Notes under the pieces: generated by a model
Seen by the model: only the letters and a program-made list of their open reading frames with translations
The model's database searches: none
Told to the model about the DNA's origin: nothing
Translations under genes and position numbers: made by a program
Part shown: piece by piece, positions 42,621 to 53,708 of the stretch
Numbering within the stretch: position 1 is the stretch's first letter
Layout: every line of letters starts with the position of its first letter
DNA from: Polaromonas sp. CG_9.7
GTDB taxonomy: Bacteria > Pseudomonadota > Gammaproteobacteria > Burkholderiales > Burkholderiaceae_C
Direction of reading: 5' to 3'
NCBI RefSeq assembly: GCF_015752205.1
Contig: NZ_JADOVG010000019.1
Coordinates: 1 to 64,000, forward strand
DNA: 64,000 nucleotides

Positions 42621-43196
42621 TCATGCAAACCTTCCCATGCAGCCGCGCAATTGCTCCAGCCCCCGGCGAATCCAGGTTTTCACCGTTCCCAGCGGCAGCT
42701 TGAGCTGCTCGGCCAATTCGCTATGGCTCAAGTCGCGCAGGTAAGCCAGGCTGACCACTTCACGCTGCTTGTTCTCCAGCTGCCCCAGGCACTGGTGCAA
42801 GGCCCAGGCCTGCTCGCTGGCCTGGGTGGTGTCCATCGGGTTAGGCGAATCGCCAGCCACCGTGTCTGAAATCACATCGTCCAGTTCCTGCATCCGGTCG
42901 GCCCGGTCGGAGGCCCGGCGGCGCAGAAAGTCCAGCCCCCGGCTGCGCACCAGCAAGCCCATCCAGGCCATGGGGGGCGACAGCGACGCCTTGTAGGTTC
43001 CCGCGATCTTCCAGATGTTCAGGAAGGCCTCCTGCAACACGTCTTCGGCCCATTCGCGGTTCGTCACCACGCGAACGGCCACGCCATAGAGCTTGGAAGA
43101 GGTCAGGGCATACAACTCTTTGAGCGCCGACTCATCGGCGAGTGCCACACGGTCAAGGAGTGCTATCAATTGGGTATCCGGGCTTTCTGGTTTCAT
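42621..43196 (-). CDS. ECF-type RNA polymerase sigma factor
   Basis: The 191-residue protein starts at ATG 43196 (MKPESPDTQLIALLDRVAL). Sigma region 2 (LYGVAVRVVTNREWAEDVLQEAFLNIWK) and region 4 (REVVSLAYLRDLSHSELAEQ, then LGTVKTWIRRGLEQLRGC) are clear. It is SigK/SigW-like and partners the RskA-type anti-sigma factor downstream. Target promoters are unknown, but autoregulation is common in such pairs. Confidence 0.92.
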   Translation of the reverse strand: MKPESPDTQLIALLDRVALADESALKELYALTSSKLYGVAVRVVTNREWAEDVLQEAFLNIWKIAGTYKASLSPPMAWMGLLVRSRGLDFLRRRASDRADRMQELDDVISDTVAGDSPNPMDTTQASEQAWALHQCLGQLENKQREVVSLAYLRDLSHSELAEQLKLPLGTVKTWIRRGLEQLRGCMGRFA

Positions 43197-43339
43197 GAAC
43201 GGCATTGTCCACACTATTCATACGCCGCCGAGAGGCCATTGGATTCACGTGGTGTCGGACCCGTCTGCGGGCTGACCTAAAATCCGGGCCTGATCCGCCC
43301 GCCTGCCCTGCGCAGCGTTTACACCCGCACCACATCTTC

Positions 43340-45027
<1,688 letters not shown>

Positions 45028-45037
45028 CGGTTTTTTT

Positions 45038-45087
45038 AGCAGGTGGCGCTTGTAGGACGGGCGCTGTTTGCTATTGAATTTGTAGTG
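45038..45087 (-). repeat. Dispersed palindromic element, copy 8 (downstream of argG)
   Basis: Minus strand: an imperfect core ACTACAAATTCAATAGC, then a tail with AACAGCGCC and TACAAGCGCC at the positions seen in the other copies. Confidence 0.6.
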
Positions 45088-45142
45088 ATATTGGTGCCTC
45101 CTGGAACCACTTCTTCTGCTGTTCAGTGAAGAGAAATCACTT

Positions 45143-45513
45143 TCAAGCTGTCCTGATTTCATTCGGCAATTCAGGATGGCGATCAAGCAGCCTGGGCAAT
45201 TTGACCAAGGCCAGCGGTGGCTTGGTATTGCCGTTTTCGCAGCGTAAAAAGCGTTCACGGCTTCGCCAAAAATATCAGGTGCCTGACGTTGATTCAGGTC
45301 CAGATTCTGGCGCACGTTGACGATATAGGCGCGATCGACATAGGCGGCATTGGCCTGGCGTTGAAACAGCCCCATCAACTCGCTCTGACGAGTGCAAAGT
45401 TTCCGGTACAGGATCACCTCGCCGCAGGCACGGAAAAACCCACCGGCGACTGCTGGAATAGGGGTGGTTTCGCACTTTTGGACATGGGCGTGTCGCAGGT
45501 CCACCAGTTTCAT
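45143..45513 (-). pseudogene. MqsA-type antitoxin, frameshifted remnant
   Basis: From ATG 45513 one frame reads ETTPIPAVAGGFFRACGEVI and VRQNLDLNQRQAPDIFGEAV (NAF). After a small indel near 45235 the next frame gives CENGNTKPPLALVKL, then LLDRHPELPNEIRTA and a stop at 45143. This is the MqsA/YgiT plan: a zinc-binding N-terminus followed by an Xre helix-turn-helix. The leading CPxC pair is missing. Upstream sequence (45514-45707) may hold toxin debris, but I cannot identify MqsR in it. Confidence 0.72.
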
Positions 45514-45707
45514 GTGCAAAATTAATTTCCAGCCGTGGTTGCTTGTTATTCCACGGTGGGCAGCAATACCGGATTTCTCGGCAAATGACCTCATGGTTTG
45601 TACGGGGTAAATATTGTCTTGTAGGCGACATAAGGCCAAAAGCACTGACCTTTAAGCTGTCATCCGGAGTAAAAAAGCCGCAAATGCGGTGATAACCGGA
45701 AACACCC

Positions 45708-47150
45708 ATGAAAAATTATTCTTGTATGCGCCCGTTCAAACCTTTAGCAGTTGCGCTGGCCCTGGCTTCGCTTGCTGCGTGTGGCGGGGGAGACAACGTA
45801 CAGGTACCGGAAGAGCTTCGAGCTCAGGATTCGCGCATGTTCACGCCTGCGGCTGAAGCGACGTTTGCTGCGCTTGTCAACACCACGGTGGAGACTGACC
45901 GCTGGACCGGCGTGCTCAAGGGCGCGGCCTACCGTATTGAAGTTCCCAAGACAGGCTGGAACGGCAAGCTGGTCATGTGGGCGCATGGCTATCGGGGAAC
46001 CGGACCGAGCCTGACGGTGGACACACCGATCATGCGGCGTTATCTGCTTGAAAAAGGCTATGCCTGGGCAGCGTCGAGTTATTCAAAAAACTACTACGAC
46101 GTTCGTGCCGGCGTTGAAGACACCAACGCACTGGCACTGAATTTTTCTTCCATAGCGTCTGCCAACAACCGCGTGCTTGCCGCGCCGACCAAGATATTTA
46201 TCACCGGCATCTCGATGGGCGGGCATATCACGGCTGCGGCGATCGACGCCGAAGCGCAGGCAACTGCCATCAACAAGGTGAAGTATGCCGGCGCTGTGCC
46301 AATGTGCGGCGTGCTCGGCGATACCGAACTGTTCAACTATTTTGCGGGCTACCAGGTGGTTGCCCAGCAGTTGGCAGGCGTTCCGATCACCAGCTTTCCG
46401 GTCGCCAACTTTGAATCCCTCACGCCCACCATCCGGGCCGCACTGTGGAGCAGCTACCCGACCCAGACCAATGCCCAGGGTGACAAGCTGAAAAATGTGA
46501 TGATGAACCTGAGCGGCGGGGCACGGCCGTTTTATGCCGAGGGCTGGTCCAATGCCAGCAACCAGAACAACATCTGGGCCTCGCTCGGGGGAGACGGAAC
46601 CATCAACGGCATCCTGACGCAAAACGTCCTGGACACGACTGCGTTTACCTACAAGATCGATGCTTCAAGCACGGCCACCACCGCCGCAGACAATGCGTTC
46701 AACGCCAGTATCTTCAAGATCAAGCCCACGGCTGAGGCCAACCGGCTGCGGCGCGACGGCTTGCGCTGGATTCCGGCAACGAGTGCCGACTTCAATGTGC
46801 CGGTGGTGACGCTGCACACGCTGGGCGACCTGTTCGTACCGTTCAAGATGGAGCAAATATTCAACGAGCGCGCCAAAGCCAAAGGCAGCGACAAATGGCT
46901 TGTACAGCGCGCCATCCGGGATGTCGGCCACTGCGCGTTCACTGCAGCCGAGGCCACTTCTGCGTTTGATGCAATGGTGCTGTGGGAAGCTGGCGGTCCC
47001 AAACCGGCTGGCGACGACGTGGTGACCGCTGCCACCGTGGCAGCCCCAACCTACGGCTGTACTTTCACCAACAACACACCCAGCACTGAAGACTACACCC
47101 CGCCAGCAGTACGGGCAGGCTTTCAAGCCAATTACCCGAAATGCCAGTAA
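45708..47150 (+). CDS. Secreted lipoprotein, alpha/beta hydrolase
   Basis: The 480-residue protein has a lipobox (SLAACGGG, Cys at about 25 from the first Met), so it is a lipoprotein exported by Sec. A hydrolase fold follows: MWAHGYRGTGPS (oxyanion region), the nucleophile elbow GISMGGH (about residues 166-172), Asp in TLHTLGDLFVPF, and His in RDVGHCAFTAAE. Two or more cysteines near the C-terminus could form disulfides. The substrate is unknown; esterases or polyester depolymerases are possible. A 15-bp-stem hairpin follows the stop. Confidence 0.82.
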   Translation: MKNYSCMRPFKPLAVALALASLAACGGGDNVQVPEELRAQDSRMFTPAAEATFAALVNTTVETDRWTGVLKGAAYRIEVPKTGWNGKLVMWAHGYRGTGPSLTVDTPIMRRYLLEKGYAWAASSYSKNYYDVRAGVEDTNALALNFSSIASANNRVLAAPTKIFITGISMGGHITAAAIDAEAQATAINKVKYAGAVPMCGVLGDTELFNYFAGYQVVAQQLAGVPITSFPVANFESLTPTIRAALWSSYPTQTNAQGDKLKNVMMNLSGGARPFYAEGWSNASNQNNIWASLGGDGTINGILTQNVLDTTAFTYKIDASSTATTAADNAFNASIFKIKPTAEANRLRRDGLRWIPATSADFNVPVVTLHTLGDLFVPFKMEQIFNERAKAKGSDKWLVQRAIRDVGHCAFTAAEATSAFDAMVLWEAGGPKPAGDDVVTAATVAAPTYGCTFTNNTPSTEDYTPPAVRAGFQANYPKCQ

Positions 47151-47178
47151 GCAGCGGGCGCTAGACCGGTCATTTGAA

Positions 47179-47216
47179 TTCCCCTGCAGCAAGTCGTCAG
47201 GCTTGCTGCAGGGGAA
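47179..47216 (+). terminator. Strong hairpin after hydrolase gene
   Basis: A perfect 15-bp stem (TTCCCCTGCAGCAAG with its complement) and an 8-base loop, 28 bases after the stop. No U-run follows, so termination would be atypical; protection of the mRNA end is another possibility. Confidence 0.7.
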
Positions 47217-47254
47217 AGTCTGGTTACGAATAAAGGCAACTGCAGCTGCGCGTT

Positions 47255-47764
47255 ACTTGCACCACCACGGATTCAGGTTCCAGCCGCTGGCTAAAGCGCT
47301 CATACACACTGGTCTGGATCGCCTTGGCCAGCGTGATCACCTACCCCACCGGTCACCCGGTTGGCATTGCCGCCCCAGTTGACCAGCACCAGCGCCTGCT
47401 TGTCATACACGCTGGCATTTCCACGGTGTTGCCTTTCCAGCCGCTGGCGGCAATCAGCCAGCCCGCTGCAGGCTTGACCGAGCCATCGGCCAGGCGGCAC
47501 TGAACAATCCTGGGCTCGCGCTGAATGATGTCTTCGCACTGCTCGGCCAACACCGGCTACCAGGCCTGGGCAGCGCAAACGGCACCCGGATGATCAGCGC
47601 CTTGTCGGCCAGGCCGAAACCCTGGGCGCCAGAACTGCGGGCAGTGCTGTAGTGCTTGCACACCGGGTCGCGGTAGCCAAATGCGTACTGCGCCGCATTG
47701 AGCGTGAAGGACTGGCCGGTCGTCAGGTCAATGGCGCCCAGCAAGTCGAAGCGGTCCTGCCACC
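47255..47764 (-). pseudogene. murB fragment (3' half, internally deleted)
   Basis: It matches the intact murB (49865-50932) in the same orientation: shared blocks include AGCGCTCnTACACnCTGGTC, the NWGG/NRGG-type VLVNWGGNAN, and GCCAAATGCG near the other end. About 180 bases are missing around 47555, and several frameshifts are present (for example AGCGTGATCACCTACC). It ends abruptly where argG-like sequence begins. It is non-functional. Confidence 0.85.
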
Positions 47765-47906
47765 CGACCCCATAGGCCAGCTGACCGTGCGCAACCTGGA
47801 CATCGTGGACACGCGCGCCAAGCTGGGCATTTACGCCAAGAGCGGCGTGCTGTCGCATGGCACGGACGGGAATTTGCTGAAGTTGTCAGGCGACAAGAAC
47901 GCGTGA
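47765..47906 (+). pseudogene. argG 3'-end fragment
   Basis: The frame [20 protein letters not shown] and [20 protein letters not shown] matches the last ~47 residues of ArgG ([40 protein letters not shown]), down to the stop. It is joined directly to the murB fragment, a junction explained by an old tandem duplication. Confidence 0.9.
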
Positions 47907-48073
47907 TCAACAGCAGTTGATCAGGCCAGCTTCCGGGTTTGTTGGGTCACACGCCGCGTGCCAGAAATTCGGCTGGCAGTGGCCCACCAGACCGTAAAAT
48001 TTTTTGCGCGGCCCCGGAGCCCGGCAACACACAGATCCCAGGCCCCGCACAGCCAAGTCCGCTGTAGATCCGG

Positions 48074-49654
48074 TTACGCCATGCGCAACAAAGGTGCATG
48101 GGCCGGCGCGGACTCCAGCCTGAACTCGCCAACGGCCGACTGCAGTTGCCTGGCCTCTTCGATCAACGTCTCTGCGGTGCCGGTGGCCTGCTCCACCATC
48201 ACGGCGTTTTGCTGGGTGGCCTTGTCCATCTGCAGCATGGCCTGGTTCACATGCTCAATGCCCATGCTTTGCTCTACAGAGGCGGTCGAGATTTGTTCCA
48301 GCAAACTGCTCACACGTTTGACGGCCTGCACGATGTCCTGCATGGTTCGACCCGCGTCCACAACCAGTTGCGAGCCCTTGTCGACATGCGTCACCGAGTC
48401 CCCGATCAGCGTCTTGATTTCCCTGGCGGCTTGCGCGCTGCGCTGGGCAAGGCTGCGGACTTCTCCGGCCACCACGGCAAAGCCTCGTCCCTGCTCGCCT
48501 GCACGCGCGGCTTCGACAGCGGCATTCAGCGCCAGGATATTGGTCTGGAAGGCAATGCCCTCGATCACCCCAATGATGTCCACGATCTTTTTTGAACTGT
48601 TGCTGATCAAGGCCATGGTCTGGACGACCTGCGCCACCACCTTGCCGCCATGCTCGGCAATGTCGGAAGCGCCGCTCGCCAAACCGCTGGCGGATCGTGC
48701 ATGCGCGGCATTCAGCTTGACCGTGGAGGTCAGCTCTTCCATGCTTGAAACGGTCTCCTCCAGCGAGGCGGCCTGGCCTGCCGTGCGCTGCGACAGTTCC
48801 GCATTGGCCTGCGCAATCTCCTGCGACACGGCACCGATCGAATCTGTCGAGCGCTTGATGCGGGTGACCAGGTCGGTCAGCATGTCTTCCATGCCGCCCA
48901 GGATCGTCAGCAATCGGCCAAAGTCCCCGCCACGCTGGCTGTCGAATTCCTGGCTGAGATCGCCAGAAGCGACCGTTTCTGCAATATGAATGGCCTCATT
49001 CAGCGCGTCCGCAATGGAGCGCCCCAGCCGGTAAACCATGGTGCTGCCGATCAAAAGCGCGACCAGACCCAGCCCAAACATCCAGTAAAGCGCTGAACCG
49101 ATGTCTCGTTCAGCCGTTTCGCCATGGGCTTGGACAGACCGGGCCTGCAAGATGCCCAGCGCTTGAGCCTCCTGCTGAAGTCGCTTCAGCGCGGGCAAGG
49201 CCTCACCGACCAGGGAAAGGGAGGCGCCTTCGCGGTCGCCGCTTTCCAGCTGCTTGGCCACCTTGCCAAAAGCCGCAGCATGCACAACACGCGCGCTTTC
49301 CAGGCTTGCCAGCAGGGCCTTTTCTTCGTCGGTGGACGCCTGTTGCGCCAAGGTGTCAAGCGCAGAGGCCATGGATTGCCGGCTGGCTTCAATCTGCTGA
49401 GAAATGGCGTCAGTCTGCGCCTTGCCTGCCGCAAAAAACAACGCCATGCCGCTTCGTCCACTGGCCAGGGCCGCCGTTTCGACAGCTGCTGCCGCTTGGG
49501 CTTTCACCCAGTCGGAGCCGACAATTTGCCGGTTAAGCGCTGTGGCACCGGCCAGGCATGTAACCCCCACCACGATCAGGCAAGCCATCAGGAACAGCAT
49601 GGCGCCGAACCCGATGCCCAGACGGGTACGGACGTTAAGATTTTCAAACTTCAT
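48074..49654 (-). CDS. Methyl-accepting chemotaxis protein
   Basis: The 526-residue receptor has a first membrane helix (about 13-35), a periplasmic four-helix-like sensor domain of about 150 residues (class of Tar-like 4HB MCPs), a second helix (about 190-212), HAMP, and a long cytoplasmic coiled coil. The signalling tip [21 protein letters not shown] and [19 protein letters not shown]-type stretch ([17 protein letters not shown]) bind CheA and CheW. No C-terminal NWETF-like pentapeptide is seen. The ligand is unknown. It is an isolated chemoreceptor between the argG fragment and murB. Confidence 0.95.
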   Translation of the reverse strand: MKFENLNVRTRLGIGFGAMLFLMACLIVVGVTCLAGATALNRQIVGSDWVKAQAAAAVETAALASGRSGMALFFAAGKAQTDAISQQIEASRQSMASALDTLAQQASTDEEKALLASLESARVVHAAAFGKVAKQLESGDREGASLSLVGEALPALKRLQQEAQALGILQARSVQAHGETAERDIGSALYWMFGLGLVALLIGSTMVYRLGRSIADALNEAIHIAETVASGDLSQEFDSQRGGDFGRLLTILGGMEDMLTDLVTRIKRSTDSIGAVSQEIAQANAELSQRTAGQAASLEETVSSMEELTSTVKLNAAHARSASGLASGASDIAEHGGKVVAQVVQTMALISNSSKKIVDIIGVIEGIAFQTNILALNAAVEAARAGEQGRGFAVVAGEVRSLAQRSAQAAREIKTLIGDSVTHVDKGSQLVVDAGRTMQDIVQAVKRVSSLLEQISTASVEQSMGIEHVNQAMLQMDKATQQNAVMVEQATGTAETLIEEARQLQSAVGEFRLESAPAHAPLLRMA

Positions 49655-49864
49655 TTTTTTTATCTCCTGCCAGCACTTTTCGTCTCAAGACGCGGGAGTT
49701 TCCCAGCATCCGAACCATACCAAGGGCAGAACAAATTGATATGCGTGAAGTGGACCGCAAAAAGCGCACTTTTTTGCGAATTGAATAGTCGCAGTTTCTT
49801 CGCCGGTGAGCAGCGGCCTGAAGCGTTCCATCAATGCCAGCGCGGCCGGCGCGTCACATCCGGT

Positions 49865-50932
49865 TCACACCACCACCGGCTCCGGCTCGAGCAGAATGCC
49901 AAAGCGCTCGTAGACGCTGGTCTGAATCGCCTTGGCCAGCGTCATCACCTCCCCACCGGTCACCGGGTTGGCGTTGCCTCCCCGGTTGATCAGCACCAGC
50001 GCCTGCTTCTCGTACACACCGGCATTGCCAATGGACTTGCCTTTCCAGCCGCAGGCGTCAATCAGCCAGCCGGCGGCGAGCTTGACAGAACCATCGGCCA
50101 GTTGGTAATGCACGATTTTCGGATCCCGCTGGATGATGTCTTCACATTGTTCGGGCGACACCGTCGGATTCTTGAAGAAGCTGCCGGCGTTGCCAATGAC
50201 TTTCCAGTCAGGCAGCTTGGCGCGGCGAATCTCACAAACCCACTCATAAATTTGTAGCGCATCAGGCACGTCCACATTGCGCTGGAGCCTCTTTTTCTCT
50301 ATATCTGCATAGCCGAGCACGGGTTTCCAGGCTTTCGGCAGCAAAAAGCGCACACGGGTGATCAGCGCCTTGTTTTTCAATCCCAGGGCTTGCGCACCCG
50401 ACGCTTCGCCGGGCTTGCTGGCGTGCTTGAAGACCGAATCGCGGTAGCCAAATGCGCATTGCGCAGCGTTCAGGGTGAAGCTCTGGCCGGTTGTCAGATC
50501 GACGGCATCAAGCGAGTCGAAGCGGTCTTGCAACTCGACACCATAAGCGCCGATGTTCTGCACCGGCGAGGCACCGACGGTGCCGGGAATCAGCGCCAGG
50601 TTTTCCAGGCCGGGAAAGCCGTTTTGCAGCGTCCAGGTGACCAGTTCGTGCCAGTCTTCGCCGGCGCCGGCCTCAATGATCCAGGCCTTGGGCGTTTCAC
50701 GGGCCAGGCGCTTGCCCATGATCTCGACTTTGAGCACCAATGGCTTGACGTCGCCGGTCAGCACGATGTTGCTGCCGCCACCCAGTACGAATTTGGGAGC
50801 AGCCTGCAAGGCCGGGTCTTGCAGCACGGCTTGAATGTCGGCTTCGCTGCCCAGGCGAACAAGATGAAGCGCCTTGGCGACGATGCCGAAGGTGTTGCAA
50901 GACTGGAGGGGAATGTTTTTCTCGACTAACAT
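49865..50932 (-). CDS. murB: UDP-N-acetylenolpyruvoylglucosamine reductase
   Basis: MurB reduces UDP-GlcNAc-enolpyruvate to UDP-MurNAc with NADPH and FAD, an essential peptidoglycan step. The 355-residue type I protein has the FAD loop [14 protein letters not shown] (about 48-61), [20 protein letters not shown] with GAYGVEL, and the catalytic Ser in [11 protein letters not shown] decayed partial copy lies at 47255-47764. It is divergent from yajQ, with 53 bases between starts. Confidence 0.97.
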   Translation of the reverse strand: MLVEKNIPLQSCNTFGIVAKALHLVRLGSEADIQAVLQDPALQAAPKFVLGGGSNIVLTGDVKPLVLKVEIMGKRLARETPKAWIIEAGAGEDWHELVTWTLQNGFPGLENLALIPGTVGASPVQNIGAYGVELQDRFDSLDAVDLTTGQSFTLNAAQCAFGYRDSVFKHASKPGEASGAQALGLKNKALITRVRFLLPKAWKPVLGYADIEKKRLQRNVDVPDALQIYEWVCEIRRAKLPDWKVIGNAGSFFKNPTVSPEQCEDIIQRDPKIVHYQLADGSVKLAAGWLIDACGWKGKSIGNAGVYEKQALVLINRGGNANPVTGGEVMTLAKAIQTSVYERFGILLEPEPVVV

Positions 50933-50985
50933 TCCGGGATTGTCTCACCCATGCGGCACCTCTTTTTTTCCAGGAAATCCACACC

Positions 50986-51477
50986 ATGCCTTCATTCGAC
51001 ACTGTTCTTGAAACCGACCTGGTCAAGGTCAAAAATTCCGTTGAAAACACCGCCAAGGAAATCGGCACCCGGTTTGACTTCAAGGGCACGGCGGCCTCGG
51101 TCGAGCTGAAGGAAAAAGACAAGGAAATCATCCTGATCGGCGATGGCGATTTCCAGATCGAGCAGATCCACGACATCTTGCGCAACAAGCTGACCAAGTC
51201 CGGCGTCGACGTACGCTTCCTGGACATCGGCAAGGTCGAAAAAATCGGCGGCGACAAGGTCAAGCAGGTCACCAAAGTGCGCGACGGCATCGAGACTGAA
51301 GAGGCCAAGAAAATCCAGCAGCTCATCAAGGGCAACAAGATGAAGGTGCAGGCGGCAATTCAGGAAGGCAAGGTGCGCATCACCGGTGCCAAGCGCGACG
51401 ACCTGCAGGCGGCCATGGCCCTGATTCGCGCCGAGATCAAGGACTTGCCGCTGAGTTTTGACAACTTTCGGGATTAA
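50986..51477 (+). CDS. yajQ: YajQ family cyclic-di-GMP binding protein
   Basis: The 163-residue protein matches the family end to end ([40 protein letters not shown], and C-terminal [11 protein letters not shown]). YajQ-like proteins bind c-di-GMP and modulate transcription factors in Xanthomonas and Pseudomonas; nucleic-acid binding has also been reported. It is monocistronic here and converges with the pilin operon, 36 bases from the pilE stop. Confidence 0.95.
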   Translation: MPSFDTVLETDLVKVKNSVENTAKEIGTRFDFKGTAASVELKEKDKEIILIGDGDFQIEQIHDILRNKLTKSGVDVRFLDIGKVEKIGGDKVKQVTKVRDGIETEEAKKIQQLIKGNKMKVQAAIQEGKVRITGAKRDDLQAAMALIRAEIKDLPLSFDNFRD

Positions 51478-51513
51478 ATCTCCGGACAGTTGCATGGCCC
51501 CGGGGCAAACGCA

Positions 51514-51996
51514 TCACTTCCAGCAGGTGTCGCGCAAAGCTTCAGTGCCCACGACACCGCTCACCAGAACGCCACGCACGCCGGTCGAGGTCAGCGTGAA
51601 GGTACCGCAAATGTCCCTGGCCATGACGCCGTCGGCAACGGGCTCCATGTGAAGGGTAAAACCCACGGGACTCGTCAATGGCGCAGCGCCCATGGGGATG
51701 ACAAGATCATAAATTTTGGTGCTGTCAGAAGGTGACTGCTTCAGGCTTGCCGGAACCTGGTTGATCACGTCGTTGCCAGCCCGATCCTTCGAGAAACTGT
51801 CGTTGGCCGCATAAAAGCGCTGCATGAACTGCGCTGCCTGGACCAATTGGCCTCTGGCGTCAGCCCGTCTCGCCCGGGCAACGTAGCTTGCGTAGGAAGG
51901 CAGGGCAATCGCGGCCAGCACGGCGACGATGGCGGCGGTGATCATGAGTTCAATCAACGTGAAGCCACGGACCCGGGAAAAGGATTTGGAGGTCAT
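51514..51996 (-). CDS. pilE: Type IV pilin-like protein PilE
   Basis: The 160-residue prepilin starts at ATG 51996 (MTSKSFSRVRGFTLIELM); the prepilin peptidase cleaves G|FTLIEL at residue 12, with Glu5 of the mature protein present. A hydrophobic helix follows, then an alphabeta-loop and C-terminal paired cysteines (ARDICGTF, LRDTCWK) forming a D-region. It is the last gene of the leftward minor pilin operon. A truncated relative of its first ~92 codons lies at 53384-53683. Confidence 0.92.
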   Translation of the reverse strand: MTSKSFSRVRGFTLIELMITAAIVAVLAAIALPSYASYVARARRADARGQLVQAAQFMQRFYAANDSFSKDRAGNDVINQVPASLKQSPSDSTKIYDLVIPMGAAPLTSPVGFTLHMEPVADGVMARDICGTFTLTSTGVRGVLVSGVVGTEALRDTCWK

Positions 51997-52027
51997 TTGG
52001 TTTTTTCCTGTAGCGGCTTTGTTCAGG

Positions 52028-53266
52028 CTAGTGCATGAAAATCTGGCGCCATTCACGGGATTTGATGCCTGGAACTGAAACTGGGGGGGTGACGACAACG
52101 ACATCGTCGGCACATTGGGAGCTGTTTTCAGAGACGCCAACAACGGCACCCGCGCCAATCACTTTGGCCCCGGCCTTCACGACGGTCACTGCTCCGGCCA
52201 CCTGAGCCATGGCTCCGATGGTGATGGCACCGGCGGTTTTACTTGTGACATTGCCCGAGACCTTGGCGCGAGCGCCGACGGTAATAGCGCCTGCCAATCC
52301 ACTGCACAGCGAGCCGGTCACATTGCTGTCGGCACCCACGGTGATGGCACCGGTGTTTGCGGCAATGCCGCCTGCACTTGAACCCGCCCCGATGGTGACG
52401 GCACCGGCGCCAGTGATGATCGAGCCGCTGATGCTTCCTCCGGCACTGACCGTCACAGCGCCCGCCAGGCTGGTGTCCAGGCTATTGATTTTTCCGCCCA
52501 CGTTTCCTGCAATCGTGATGGCCCCTACCTGGGTCACCACACTGCCTGTCACTGTGCTGCCCGCACCCGTGGTCACAGCCCCTACAACCGTAGAGATATT
52601 GCCGTTAACCACTGCGTCGGCTCCAATGGTGACAACGCCCGCAGTAGTGGATATGTTGCCGTTGACCACTGTGTTAGCCCCGAGGGTAATGGCACCCGCC
52701 ATGGTGGCAGTGATCGACCCTGTGACAGTACTGCCTAATCCCACGTTGATAGCGGCATTGTCGGTCTTGATCGTGCCGGTAACGCTGCTGCGTGCGCCGA
52801 TGGTGATGACACCAGCGGTACTGCTCAGGTTGGCCTTCACCACGGTGTCGGCGCCCAGGGTTGTCAACCCATTGACCGCCAGGTTCAAGCTGGATGAGCC
52901 AGTTGCGTTGATGCGGCTGGAAGCGCCAGCCGTAAGCGCACCAATGACCGTGATGGTGGTGGGCGATGAAATGCTGAGCGTGTCGCCTGCATTCAGCGTG
53001 AGCGACACGCAGGTGAAGCTGCCGTTGCCACCGGTACAGCCCGAAGGCAGGTTACCGCCCTGAAAGGTATAGTCCGCCGCCTGTGCAGGCAGCCCGACCA
53101 GCAGCAGCAAAGGCAGCGCCAACACCGGCAGCCATGAACGCACTTGGGCGATCCTGAACGAGCGGTCCTTGAACCCTCCGGTGAATCGCTGCAAACCAGC
53201 GTCGCAATCTGCCGCCAACCCCTCGCGCGCTGTGAGGAACTCAAAAGCCTTCAAGTGCTTGATCAT
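52028..53266 (-). CDS. Secreted beta-helix repeat protein A
   Basis: The 412-residue protein from ATG 53266 (MIKHLKAFEFLTAREGL) has an AGGAAG site. An unusually long N-region (~35 residues) precedes a hydrophobic core and cleavage site (VLALPLLLLVGLPAQAADYT). The body is about 15 imperfect repeats of 17-20 residues such as GAITIGAGSTVTGSVVTQVG, predicting a right-handed beta-helix similar in style to bactofilins. The C-terminus (SREWRQIFMH) is conserved with paralogue B (53709-54899). It occupies the slot between pilX and pilE where PilY1 is usual. Function unknown; a pilus- or surface-associated role is inferred from position. Confidence 0.8.
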   Translation of the reverse strand: MIKHLKAFEFLTAREGLAADCDAGLQRFTGGFKDRSFRIAQVRSWLPVLALPLLLLVGLPAQAADYTFQGGNLPSGCTGGNGSFTCVSLTLNAGDTLSISSPTTITVIGALTAGASSRINATGSSSLNLAVNGLTTLGADTVVKANLSSTAGVITIGARSSVTGTIKTDNAAINVGLGSTVTGSITATMAGAITLGANTVVNGNISTTAGVVTIGADAVVNGNISTVVGAVTTGAGSTVTGSVVTQVGAITIAGNVGGKINSLDTSLAGAVTVSAGGSISGSIITGAGAVTIGAGSSAGGIAANTGAITVGADSNVTGSLCSGLAGAITVGARAKVSGNVTSKTAGAITIGAMAQVAGAVTVVKAGAKVIGAGAVVGVSENSSQCADDVVVVTPPVSVPGIKSREWRQIFMH

Positions 53267-53344
53267 GATGGAACTTCCTGTCTGCCCTTGATTGCAAGTG
53301 ACGATGGAGGGCATGCCGGCACTGCGTGAATATCAGTCATGCAG

Positions 53345-53412
53345 CATTTTTTGTGGCTATTGAATTTCAATGTGCGACTGCAGTCAGACCTCGCGGCCCA
53401 CCGGACGACTGT
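53345..53412 (-). pseudogene. pilX 3'-end fragment
   Basis: The sequence GGCTATTGAATTTCAAT through CCGGACGACTG repeats the end of pilX (54983-55040) with a few changes, reading RPVGREV against RPAGSEV. It is fused to the pilE fragment at about 53412. Confidence 0.75.
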
Positions 53413-53683
53413 CCGAGGGTGACTGCTTCAGGCTTGCCGGAACCTGGTTGATTACGTCGTTTCCAGCGCGATCCTTCGAGAAACTGTCATTGGCCGCATA
53501 AAAGCGCTGCATGAACTGCGCTGCATGAACCAGTTGGCCTCTGGCATCGGCCCGCCTCGCCCGGGCAACATAGCTTGCGTAGGAAGGCAGGGCAATCGCG
53601 GCCAGCACGGCGACGAAGGGGACGGTGACCATGAGTTCAATCAACGTGAAGCCGGAGACCCGGGGAGAGGATTTGGAGGTCAC
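53384..53683 (-). pseudogene. Truncated pilE copy fused to pilX tail
   Basis: The 99-codon frame starts MTSKSSPRVSGFTLIELM and follows PilE almost exactly to QSPSDS (residue ~92), then continues RPVGREV, which is pilX sequence. A prepilin signal is intact but the C-terminal D-region and cysteines are lost. It could still be translated; a functional pilin is unlikely. It lies between the two beta-helix genes. Confidence 0.85.
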
Positions 53684-53708
53684 TCGATTTTTTCCTGTAG
53701 CGGCTTAG

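Noticed and set aside
42373-42628. Two overlapping ~80-codon minus-strand frames between sigma and anti-sigma genes
   Set aside because: They are translations of the direct repeats (internal duplication TLPTACGSL) and not a protein gene.
50240-50265. TAAATTTGTAGCGC in murB as an element copy
   Set aside because: Only one half-arm is present and the encoded residues match normal MurB sequence.
53353-53372. GCTATTGAATTTCAAT as extra copies of the palindromic element (also near 54985)
   Set aside because: No ATAGC arm or tail follows; it is simply the pilX C-terminus and its duplicate.
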